A stretch of 64,000 nucleotides of DNA from Erythrophleum ivorense (lineage: Eukaryota > Streptophyta > Magnoliopsida > Fabales > Fabaceae), in the NCBI GenBank assembly GCA_026724425.1, contig JAIUCV010000076.1:2193501-2257500 (forward strand), given 5' to 3'. The translations under genes and the position numbers were made by a program. The notes beneath the pieces are model-generated. The model was not told the origin of the DNA. It saw only the letters and a list, made by a program, of their open reading frames with translations, and did not search any database. This document shows, piece after piece, positions 10,085 through 19,752 of this stretch (position 1 is the stretch's first letter; every line of letters starts with the position of its first letter).

Positions 10085-11898
10085 CTGTAAGTCTATTCTC
10101 AGGTATGTTACATTCTTGATCTAGATTATGTGAAAAAATTTAGTGATTTTATATCTGATGTTGGATGCTTCAACTTGGTTCTTAAAAGGTTTCCAGCAGA
10201 TTGTGATGAACAGCAGCTGCAGCTTATCTATATTTCCCTGTATCTTCTAATATGGGGTGAAGCCTCAAATTAAATGTTAGATTCATGCCTGAATGTATCT
10301 GCTATATTTTTCATTATGTAAGTTTTTTTTTCACTCAGCTGTAGAATTAGATATTCATAAACTTCCCATAGCTTTCTGGATGGTTTGAAATGCTTTTTTT
10401 TTTTTGTTATTGTTCTTAAGATGGCATATGACGTCTATGGAATTCTGTTTAGCAATGCTGAAGCTGTAAGTGGTGAGACATGAAACAACCAAACTTTTTT
10501 TTTTTTTTATAATTAGCCCAGATTAACATTCCCATAAATATTAATCCTCAACAGCTAATTCAACAACACAATGCGGAACAAAAACCAATAATATTAAATC
10601 ATAATAATTGTTCAACAAATAACCAATAAAGAATAACCAATAAAGAATAACTCTAGCAACCTAAACACCAGGTTTGCTACATTATTGAAATAGAGATTAA
10701 CACCCTAAACATCACGAATTCCTGGTCAACCATAACAACAAAGCCAAAATCAGATTCCTAATCTCATCATCCTCTTCTCTCGGTCTCTTTCCGCGGAAGA
10801 ACATTGCTGCTACCTGCATCACATTGGAATAGAGATGCGTAAGTATTATCATAAATACTTAGTGAGTGGATCATCCTGCCTACAGGCCAATTACGTCAAA
10901 CAATAGACAATACAGCTCAATAATCAACAACAATGACAATACAACAACAACAACATCAACTACCTGTCAGGAAACCCACGTTTCCTGACACCCAGGTCGG
11001 TGTCGACCGACACCTTTATGGTGTCGATCGACGCCAGCCTTCTGAGTGTCGATCGACACTCATCGAGTGTCGGTCGACACCAGCCCGACGCCCAGACACC
11101 AAACGCGATGAAACAGTGCGAAAATAGTAAGATAAACACCAATCAATGGGATTCAACCCCCATAAACGCATCAAACCACATAAAACCGAAGAACAACTCA
11201 AGAACAACAACATAAACTCAAAATCAAACAATCTCTAATGATTAACGGACCTACAGTCACGCATTCACCTTGAAAACGGATTGAAAGGAAGGAAGGAAGA
11301 TGAAACAACAACCACAAGCCTCAGAAACTCCACAAAACTCCTCCAAACTCTCAAAATCACCTTAGAATCACCTTTTCCTCTCTGAAACTCGAAAAAGTCC
11401 CTTTTCTCGCGGCCACAGGGCTTTTTATTGCGACCTAGGGCTTCCAAGCCCTTAACCAGACAAAACCAGCCGACTTAAATCAAACCGGTCGATTTCTCGA
11501 TAACCGGTGTCGATCGACACCTTTCCTTGGTGTCGGTCGACACCCATCGACCAAAACCAACCCAACTCGATTCGATCGACTTAAACCAGAAATCAACCCT
11601 GATAACCGGTGTCGATCGATACTAGTCGTTCAGAAGGATTTAACACACTTTCTTCGCGGTGCTTGAATCTTAAACCGACTGCACAACAATCAAACAAGAA
11701 CATGTACAGCCAATCTTCAATTCAAACCTCTAAGAGCATGTGCCAACTACTCCCGAACCCCTAGCATCGCCCAACACCACTTCCAAAACAACTTTCTGGT
11801 TCACGGATGTTACAAGACATATGAAGCAGAGGAAGTTATTGATGAAGAAACGTTCCTGACAAATGTTATAACTCCGATCTATCAAGTCATACGCAAGG
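10085..11898 (+). pseudogene. Callose synthase (glucan synthase-like) fragment, broken
   Basis: Translation gives DVGCFNLVLKRFPADCD and then QQLQLIYISLYLLIWGEASN, with RFMPECICYIFHY in a shifted frame, matching the cytosolic N-terminal region of plant callose synthases. A stop and frameshift interrupt the frame at about 10270. A GTAAGT donor (about 10318) and CTTAAG acceptor (about 10420) bound an intron. The next exon, MAYDVYGILFSNAEAVSGET, is split at 10480 by a solo LTR and resumes at 11820 as YEAEEVIDEETFL, ending in a GTAAGC donor near 11898. Retained introns show that it derives from genomic DNA, not a retrocopy. The intron-rich pattern suggests the GSL8/GSL10 group, tentatively. The remaining exons were not found. 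Confidence 0.8.
10481..11814 (-). mobile_element. Solo Ty3/gypsy LTR (subfamily B), 1334 bp
   Basis: A complete LTR (minus strand TGTAACATCCGTG... to ...GGTTGTTTCA) stands alone, with AGACA duplicated on both sides (10476-10480 and 11815-11819). It matches the LTRs of G3, G4 and G5. It contains the usual palindrome clusters (10998-11086 and 11508-11620), the candidate intron donor and acceptor, and the hairpin segment. Solo LTRs arise by recombination between the two LTRs of a full element. It interrupts a callose-synthase-like exon exactly between the Thr and Tyr codons of GETYE. Confidence 0.95.
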
Positions 11899-14160
11899 TA
11901 AGCATATCAAGATCACACTCATGTTGCATATTCTCATTAGGAACTGGACACTTTCTTTTGACTGAAAATGATTTGTGCGAAGATTACGTAAACGATCTCG
12001 CAATTCGAGAACAAGGATAAAATCATACTTAAAACAAATGCCTTGTCTGTGTCACTGTGTGTTCTAACTTCTCAGTATTATCATAAATAGATGTAATAAA
12101 ATTCTGAAAACTGCAGTATTCAAAACTTAGATTGCATAAATTAAACAAAAAGTAATATGTTTTCTTATCTTAAACAGGAGAATAAGAAAAGGGAAGAAAA
12201 ACAATCTAAAAATATATAGGATTTGCTGATTTGGACGTGTAACTTCAATTGATCTTATCCTCAAATACAGATATGATCATTGTCACTGTAACGTGATTCA
12301 ATCCAAAACAAAATAAACCATTTTCCATTGTTGTAAATTGTATTATCTGAATATTTGTTTGATATTTATAATTGTAGTACAAATCTGAATGTCATGTAAC
12401 ACAAAAGAAAAAATGCATTTAAAAAAAAAAAACTATCTGCAGCTGTAGCATTTACCAAGTTGTACGAGTTGCGGTTGCAGATAAGGTCATCATTTAATTT
12501 ATTTCCTTCACCTTTCTGACGAGGCAGATGATTTCTGTGACAACCAAGAAACGTGTGAAGTCAACATAGTATTATCCATGATTTATTTAATGAACCCCCC
12601 CCCCAACCCTAATATTTGGCCGAATCATTATTAAGAGAGTTCAAAAAGGAGACTACGGCAAAGGAATAAGACCGGGGTTCGATATTCTTGTGTGGTCGGA
12701 GGATTTTAGATTCGGGAAACAGTAAAAACTTGTACTTTTGAGGTTATTCAGGATCTAATCTGGCATAAAGATATCTCATTGGTTGCTTAAAAGTAAAACC
12801 AAGGAAGATGATTATAGATTTATAGTTAGTGAAGCCAAGCCATGGGCCTGGCTTGTATTGGGGTTACGTTTTATTTTGGTTTGGGCTTTGTTTTGAAGTT
12901 ATATTGTTTTTCATCTTCTGATTTGATTTCGATGATTCTTTAACCATGCTGGCTCGTGAATTTGAGAAACTGATCAATTGCTGTTTAGGTTTATTGGAGT
13001 GTTGCTAGTTGCTACAACGGTTACAAAACACACTACTACAATTTAACCCAAGTACGGTCTCCAAAGCGCATCCACGTCCACTATTTTATCGAGCAATTTT
13101 ATGAAGACATGTACAGCAATTTTACCGAGCAATTTTATGTACACTGTAAAACCAGGTATGTTAATTTTTAAAGAGCTCCAAATTTCGTCGTCTAAATTTT
13201 AAATTTAGCACAACTGAACTTCTCCACTCTAGTCTTCATCTTTTATTGCTTGACCTTACTCAGCTTCAATTTCTTCTATAGAGTACACAAATTTTCAAAA
13301 TCTCATATGGTTGTTCCTTTTTTTCTTGAGATTTAACCATTACCATGCATGTGTAGTAATTTTCTCAATGACTCTTAAGGAAATTCAGAGATGTGATGGA
13401 CTATGATGTCAGTTCTAAAATTTTCACGAGCCACCATGTTCTAGATGAAAGAAAAATTTATGTACCAATATTATTTGTTGAAATACTTAGATAAATTTAA
13501 GATGAACAATTTTTTCATAATCAATGAAAGTTGAGGAGCTACCGTCGGAAGAAGGGCCCATGGGACTGTGGCCTATCTTCAATTGGCACCGACCTCCGAG
13601 CTTTTTTCATAGCCTCCAAAAAAAAATTTCTTGGATTTTGAAAACGAAAATCCTTCGCCCTTATAAACAACACAACCTCGTAGCTCAAATCATCACTTCT
13701 TACACACAAAATCGTTCCGGAAAAAAAAAAAAAAAAAGACAAGCGTTTGGTCAAGCTCCGACGTTCTGGAATTAATTTTTCTTACCGGGAAACAGAGCAA
13801 CAGCTGGACTCGAAACTTCTCTCTTCACAGCCTAATACATTTACTCAAGTAAAAAATGAAAATTCGTATTTAATTTTCAAAGCAACTACACATACTATTT
13901 TGGGAAACTGCATCTGATAATCAAAAGAAAATGACCTTTATCAAAAAAAAAAAAAAAAAGGAGCGTGTTGTCTGTGTTGCCCTCTTTACTTCTATGTTTT
14001 TTTTTTATTTTTTTTTTTTGGATATTGCCTTATCTAGACCTCACCAAAAATGAAAGGTTTCTAAATATGGAGTTATTTTTAATTAAAATAGATACGGAAA
14101 TAGACATTAGGGTTGATATTTTTTAAGTTGTTCTAATGCAGTGTTTTGTCTCAAGTTACG
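11899..14160. other. Intergenic sequence, no convincing gene
   Basis: Mostly AT-rich. Visible items are a C10 tract near 12595, a pair of direct repeats around ATTTTA-CGAGCAATTTTATG (13084-13140), several long A or T runs, and an isolated promoter-like patch at 13554-13665. No conserved domain was recognised in any frame. The reading frame at 13524-13775 is short and low in complexity, and I do not accept it as a gene. Confidence 0.4.
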
Positions 14161-14219
14161 TACTCCCTCCGTTTCATATTAGTTATTATTCTAAAGAAAA
14201 ATTTTTGTTTTATATTATT
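14161..14219 (+). mobile_element. MITE fragment (CTCCCTCCGTTTC type)
   Basis: Starts TACTCCCTCCGTTTCATATT, the familiar end of a widespread plant MITE type. Only about 60 bp is present before the Emigrant-like element begins at a TA, so it is probably a fragment interrupted by that insertion. The partner end was not found. Confidence 0.45.
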
Positions 14220-14715
14220 TACAGTAAAATCTCTATAAAATAATAATATTGTGACTTTGAAAATTTATTATTTTATAGAAATATTACTTTATTGATAAGA
14301 TTAATAGAAATATATTTTTTTTTAATTTATAATTTTCAAAAATTATTCTCCATATAATAACGTATTAAGAATTTAGGAAAATTTATATGTTAATACGACA
14401 TGCACAAACTTGAAATTATGATTAAGTCTTTTGGATATCGTAATAAAACATATGTTATTAGCTTATTTATATATTTATATAAAATTTGATACATGGTAAT
14501 AATTAATACTTTAGAAAAGGTTATAACTACTAATATTGATAATGAAGTTGAAAATAGTAAAATGATATTTTTGAATGTAGTTAAACATAAAGTAAACAAA
14601 TAATATGTTTAGAACATATCTAATAATTTAGATGCATATAAAAAATTGAATTATGATTTTTTTATATATTAAAAATTTACAGATAAACTTAAATTCATAG
14701 TTTAAGAAATTTCTT

Positions 14716-15661
14716 TACAATGTCCTCAAAAACTAAAACATTTCTTTTGGCAAATCGTCACGGGGTGTATTTCGGTTGGAACAAGATTACGGAGCTGCGG
14801 TATCCAGATAGACCCACAATGCATGCGATGTGGAATGTCTGCGGAAACAATTAATCATATGTTATTTGAATGTCCACCGGCGTTACAGGTTTGGGCATTA
14901 TTCCTACAGTCATCAACCGGTTCCCGACAGAAGGTTTATTTACCAACGTGGCTCACTTATTTTGGCACTTGCCAAACGATAATAGAATGGGGATGTTCCC
15001 TTGGTTACTTTGGTATATTTGGAAAGCCCGTAATAAAAAAGTTTTCACAAACGAGGACTCTGATCCCAGGGAGATTGTTAACCTCGCGGCAGCGGAGGCC
15101 TCGGCTTGGGAAATGGTCCAACATCAACAAGAAGACGTATACCCGCACCTAGAGGTCCCGACGGTCATACATGTATCAGCTGACATATGCCAGGTGGATG
15201 GCGCTTGGAAAGCGACAGAATGTAGGGCAGGTTTGGGATGGTATTATTCCAATACGGATACAGGCGACAAGCTTATAGGTACATGCAACCTCCGGCGGGG
15301 CCTATCGCCCCTTCAAGCAGAGGTGGAGGCTCTAATATGGGCTATGCAATGTATGCTACGGCACAACAAGTTAATAATGGTGTTCGAGACTGACTGTTCC
15401 GACGTGGTGAAGATGGTGTCTGCACCTGAGGAGTGGCCGGCATTCGCAATCCTACTGGACGAAATTGGCAGATGTAAAATGCGGTTCACCTCCTTTACCA
15501 TTGTCCACATATCAAGAACGAAAAACACGAAGGCAGACAAGTTAGCACGGAGTGCTCGAGATCTACCTAATGATGTGTATTATGTTAACTCTGTTTCACC
15601 AGCTTGGATTCCTGAGTTGTTGTAGAAGTAGAGGCTGTCGACAAAAAAAAAAAAAAAAAAA
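14716..15661 (+). mobile_element. 5'-truncated LINE (L1 type) with poly(A) tail
   Basis: A 946-bp insertion bounded by a 12-bp target duplication AAGAAATTTCTT (14704-14715 and 15662-15673), ending in a run of about 19 A. These are hallmarks of target-primed reverse transcription. It holds only the 3' end of ORF2. The 5' truncation is typical of LINE insertions. Confidence 0.93.
14722..15625 (+). pseudogene. LINE ORF2 C-terminus: zf-RVT plus RNase H domain
   Basis: The first part encodes a reverse-transcriptase zinc-binding domain (CMRCGMSAETINHMLFEC, from about 14817). A frameshift between about 14920 and 14970 moves the rest to another frame, which stays open to the stop at 15625. That part reads FPWLLWYIWKARNKKVF and then an RNase H-like domain (VDGAWKATECRAGLGWYY, LQAEVEALIWAMQ, FETDCSDVV, HISRTKNTKADKLAR). 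The catalytic Asp/Glu/Asp residues of RNase H are visible (D in VDGAWK, E in QAEVEAL, D in ETDCSD). The polymerase domain is absent, so it cannot function alone. Confidence 0.88.
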
Positions 15662-15845
15662 AAGAAATTTCTTATAGGCATATATGTATAATTTTATATA
15701 ATTATTACTTTAACTTATTATTGGGACTATATTTTTACATAGGAATTTCAAAATTTTATTATTTTATCATCTTATCACATATTGTTTATTTTTACACTGT
15801 TCCGAATTGGGACATGAGATATTTATTATGTTATAGTGATTATTA

Positions 15846-16106
15846 CTGAAACAGCCAAGCCCTCTTTTTTTTTTAATATATAATGAATAAATAATAAATC
15901 ATTTCAATAATATTCAGCGGAAGCAAATAAAATAAATAATTAAACAAACCCAATTAAACTTTTAATCAACTAAATTCATTAAATCGAGTTAAACCATTTG
16001 TATTCCAATTACAATTGATTTAATCTGGATAACCAACCCAAACCGATTATCGGTGTGGACCGACACCCGCTTGGTGTCGCTCGACACCCGTTCAACAAGG
16101 TGAATC
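15846..16106 (-). mobile_element. Gypsy LTR fragment, minus strand
   Basis: Starts TGAAACAGCCAAGCC, the inverse of a gypsy LTR 3' end, and includes two palindromes (16051-16089). It is shorter than it should be, so it carries an internal deletion, and it stops where the next LTR begins at 16107. It appears to have inserted into the right end of the Emigrant-like MITE. Confidence 0.7.
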
Positions 16107-17167
16107 TGTAACATCCGTAAACCAAGAAGTGTGGTTTTTGTGGGGTGTCGACCGACACCAAGGGTGGTGTCGATCGACACCGGTCGGGCAAATTGATTTA
16201 TGGGTCGATTTCAATTGCCGGTTTAGCTGTTGGTTTAGGTTAAAAACCTAAAGTCGCGTGTTATAAAGTGGTGGCCGCGTTGTTTTTGTAGTTTTGGAGA
16301 AAAACATAGAGAAAAAGGAGGCTGAGAGCTTTTGGGAGATTTTGGAGCTTTCTGGGCTGATCTGTGGTAGATTTGTGGTGTTCTTCATCTCTTCCTTCTT
16401 TTCAATCCTTTGTCAAGGTGAGTGCATGACCGTAGGCTCGCAAGAGAATTAGATTGTGAAAGTGAATTGTGGATTGAGTGAGTTTAAGTGATTTTCGTGT
16501 TTATTCTTGTGATAATCGTAGCTTAGATCGAGAATATTGTGATAATTGTGTGTTTGGGTGTTTTTGTGTTGAAAATCGAAGTTGGCGTCGATCTCCTGGG
16601 TCGGTGTCGATCGACACCGGTCGACACCAAACGGGCAAGGTGTCGACCGACACAAGTGTGTGTCGATCGACACAAGTGTGTGTCGATCGACACAGTCCGG
16701 TTTAATCCGGTTATCTGACGATTTAAGGAGTCAATTGGATTAAGTGGTTTAATCTGGTTTAATTGTAATTAAATGGTTTATTTCGAGAATTAATTAATAA
16801 AAGGTGAAATTAATTAATTAAATGAAATTTATTTGAGTGTTTAAAAATTATTATTTAATTGTGGTAATTATTTAATAATTAAAGTGAAGGATTTAATAAT
16901 TGTGGTAATTATTAATATTAATGAGAATTGTTAAAATTGTGTAATTGGCCTGTAGGCGGGGTGATTGCCTCACTAAGTATTTATTAAATACTTATGCATC
17001 TCTTTTTCCCTAATGTGATGCAGGTAGCCGAAATGTTCTTCCGCGGAAAGAGACCGAGAGAAGAGAATGATGAGACTAGGAACTTGATTTTGTTCATCTT
17101 GTTGTGGCTAGCAAGGAATTCGTTGCTAGGGTGTTAGTTTTACTTTTGAATGGTTTTCTAGGTAGTT
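16107..17167 (+). mobile_element. Gypsy LTR (subfamily A), 3' end lost to CACTA
   Basis: Begins TGTAACATCCGTAAACC and follows the LTR at 30077 closely: palindromes (16144-16186 and 16601-16692), TTATAAAG (about 16260) as a possible TATA box, candidate donor CAAG/GTGAGTGC (16416), hairpin and GTGATGCAG acceptor. It is cut at 17168 by a CACTA terminus. Confidence 0.85.
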
Positions 17168-18178
17168 CACTACAAGAAAACAAGCATTTTACAACGAAAT
17201 TTTACGACGAAATAAATTCGTCGGAAAATAACTTCGAAATATCCCTATGTACTTATGCAATTTGGAGCAAATCTTGTCGTACATCTTCCTTATGAAGCAG
17301 AACATGGCGGACCAGTTCATTTTCGGTGGATGTACCCGTTCGAACGATTTATGGGACATCTTAAAGGGAAAGCCAAAAACATGGCAAGATTGAAGGATCT
17401 ATAGTTTCAGGCAGTTTATCTCAAGAAACTTCTCATTTCACTGAATACTATTTGCCATCAAAGGTGCGTACACGGAAAAGGGCTCATAAACGTTATGATG
17501 ATGGTGGTGTGGGTAGATCATATCCATCGGAAGATGTACCAGATATGTTCTCATCAGTGGGTCGATTAGGTGGATGCATCAAAGAAGTTTGGTTTGCGGA
17601 CAAGAACGACCGTCATAGCGCACAAACATATATCCAGCTCAATTGCGAGGAGATTATACGAACTATTGAACATTACTATATACGATATACATACTCTTAT
17701 AGTCGATGACATGTATTGTTTTTGAATGCAGAGAATTTTGTAGACAAGTTCGAGAGTGTATCAACGGGGTTACAGATAACGAAATCAACAAACGCAAAGA
17801 TCAACACTTTGCAAAGTGGATTAAATCATCGGTACGTATATGTTTTGCTCAACGTACTTAAGATTGATTAAATGATTTAACATTTATGTGTTACAGCTAA
17901 TTAATTAATTCATGACAATGTTTTGATTACTACAAGGTTGCTTTCGGTGATGAATAATATCCGCAGTGGTTCCATGAAGTAATCAAAGGGCCATTATGGA
18001 AGGTCACAACTGCTCCCACGTACTGTACACGCGGATACGTGTTCCATACCTTCAGCTATGGGAAAGAAAGGGCTACTGCAAATTATGGGGTCTGCGTTAG
18101 GGGTGAGGTTGATTTTTATGGCGTGCTACAAGAAATTATTGAAGTTGAATACCCGGGCATGCTTGGTTTACGATGTAT
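17168..18178 (+). mobile_element. Internally deleted CACTA element with DUF4218/DUF4216 remnants
   Basis: The left end CACTACAAGAAAACAAGC is a CACTA terminus, but its subterminal repeat is TTTTACGACGAA, unlike the TTGCGACGG of the other two copies, so it belongs to another subfamily. It jumps almost directly from the terminus to the transposase 3' region: RWMYPFERFMGHLKGKAKN (DUF4218, PF13960, about 17325) and YCTRGYVFHTFSYGKERATA (DUF4216, PF13952, about 18021). Frameshifts and stops abound. The right terminus is missing, as the sequence fuses to a gypsy LTR near 18180. Confidence 0.82.
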
Positions 18179-18179
18179 G

Positions 18180-19101
18180 GAAATTAGACATTTCTACCAC
18201 CTGTATCACAGGAAAGGAGATGCGTAAGTATTATCATAAATACTTAGTGAGACGATCACTCTGCCCACGGGCCAATTACGCAATTTCCAGATAATATCTT
18301 TTAAATAATTTCCACAATTATTAAATATTTTTCCACCATTAAAATAATTCCACATAATTATTAAATAATTCTCATAATTAAATAATAATCTTAATTAATT
18401 ATTAATCCGAAAATAATTAATTAAACCATTTCAATTAACCAATTAAATTAATTAACACCATTAAACCGGATTAAACCAATTCCAATTCGATTAAACCATC
18501 ATTCCAATTCAAATCGGATTAAACAAGACAAAACCGGTGGTGTTGACCGACACCAACTTGGTGTCGATCGACACTCGGTCGTCTGCTCGAATCCAAGTGC
18601 AACAGATCGGCACTGAACACACATAAACTCAAACAAATCATTCACACACACGATTCAACTCCATTATCAACACGAAAATCATCACATAACTCAAGAACAA
18701 CAACTAGAAACATCGATTCATTCATCTAACATCCTAAATCCGGAAATCCCGAGCCCACAGTCACGCACTCACCTTGGATTTGGATTGAAAGGGAGAAAAG
18801 GAAGATGAACAGGGAGGAACAGCAACCAAAACTCCAAAAACCTCCACAAACTCCACAAAACTCCACAAAACTCCACAAAAACACTCTAGAATTCCTCTGC
18901 CTTGAAAAACCTCGAAATATGAGCCACCCAGCGGCTGCTTCCTTTTTTATTTCGAGACTTAGGGCTCACTTGCCCTTAACCCACAAAACCAGCGACTCAA
19001 ATCGAACCGGAAATTCGATTTTCGGACCGGTGTCGATCGACACCACCTTGGTGTCGCTCGACACCCCTCGAAACTCAGAACTTTGGTTTACGGATGTTAC
19101 A
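18180..19101 (-). repeat. G1 3' LTR (truncated)
   Basis: Matches 25080-26001 almost throughout. Homology stops near 18180, inside the exon-like stretch after the candidate LTR intron. Two palindromes lie at 18539-18574 and two at 19028-19064. Confidence 0.88.
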
Positions 19102-19752
19102 ACTCTCCCCCACTAAACTGGATTCGACCTCGAATCCTAACTCAAAACACGTCTCGCAAGACCAACAATCCGACCTCGCAAGGTCACAACACTGGAGATC
19201 CTCACCTGATCCCCGAGACTCACACTCAATCTTATGTATACGCACGTTCCAAGACATTTTCCTCTTAACTCATTATCCAAACACTCAATTTGGGGCCACG
19301 GCCTCCCAAATGAGTCTCAACCAAACCACTTGTATTGGGGCCACGGCCTCCCAAACAAGTCTGCAACTACCCAAACTGGGGCCACGGCCTCCCAGATGGG
19401 CCTGCCAACGCTTATACCGAAGCCACGACACTCGGATAAGCTACTCACACTGAAGCCACGGCACTCAGGTAAGTCTGCCATAGAACCAAAGTCTCCAAAA
19501 CGTAATGAGTTATTCAGGACCGCAGCCCTTAGAGAAAAATTCTTAAACGTTTGTAACAAAAGATTAAAACGTCTCACGACCCAACTGTTCAACGAGTGTA
19601 ACATCCAAGACAACATTAAATAACAAAGATAATGAGGCAAAACTCCATCTCATAAATCTCAAAAATGTATGTCTTACAACGTAAACCAAAACGACAACAA
19701 CAACAAAAGCTCGCAAGCTAAACCAAAAACAAAGCCACAAAGACGAAGAAGC
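19102..19752 (-). repeat. G1 3' untranslated region with minisatellite
   Basis: Between the pol stop and the 3' LTR. From about 19288 to 19470 a unit of roughly 45-50 bp containing GGGGCCACGGCCTCCCA recurs three times and then in two diverged forms (GAAGCCACGACACTC, GAAGCCACGGCACTC). The equivalent place in G3-G5 holds an unrelated short repeat. No coding signal. Confidence 0.75.

Larger units (their letters stand above)
14220..15845 (+). mobile_element. Emigrant-like (mariner/pogo) MITE, split by LINE
   Basis: After TA (14220-14221) the sequence CAGTAAAATCTCTATAAA resembles the Emigrant terminal repeat. The right side ends TTATAGTGATTATTAC at 15845, the degenerate inverse, where a gypsy LTR begins and removes the last bases. 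Without the LINE and its target duplication the element is about 670 bp, within the usual Emigrant size range. It has no coding capacity. The terminal match is from memory of the family and is imperfect. Confidence 0.5.

Noticed and set aside
12595..12604. C10 homopolymer as a regulatory or structural element.
   Set aside because: A single tract with no neighbouring C or G runs, so a four-stranded structure is not supported.
13084..13140. Possible transposon ends formed by the direct repeat around CGAGCAATTTTATG.
   Set aside because: No terminal inverted repeats, target duplication or second end could be identified.
13524..13775. A possible 83-codon gene starting MKVEELPSEEGPMG.
   Set aside because: Low complexity, includes a poly(A)-encoded Lys run, no domain, overlaps a longer promoter-like patch and has no relatives in the window.
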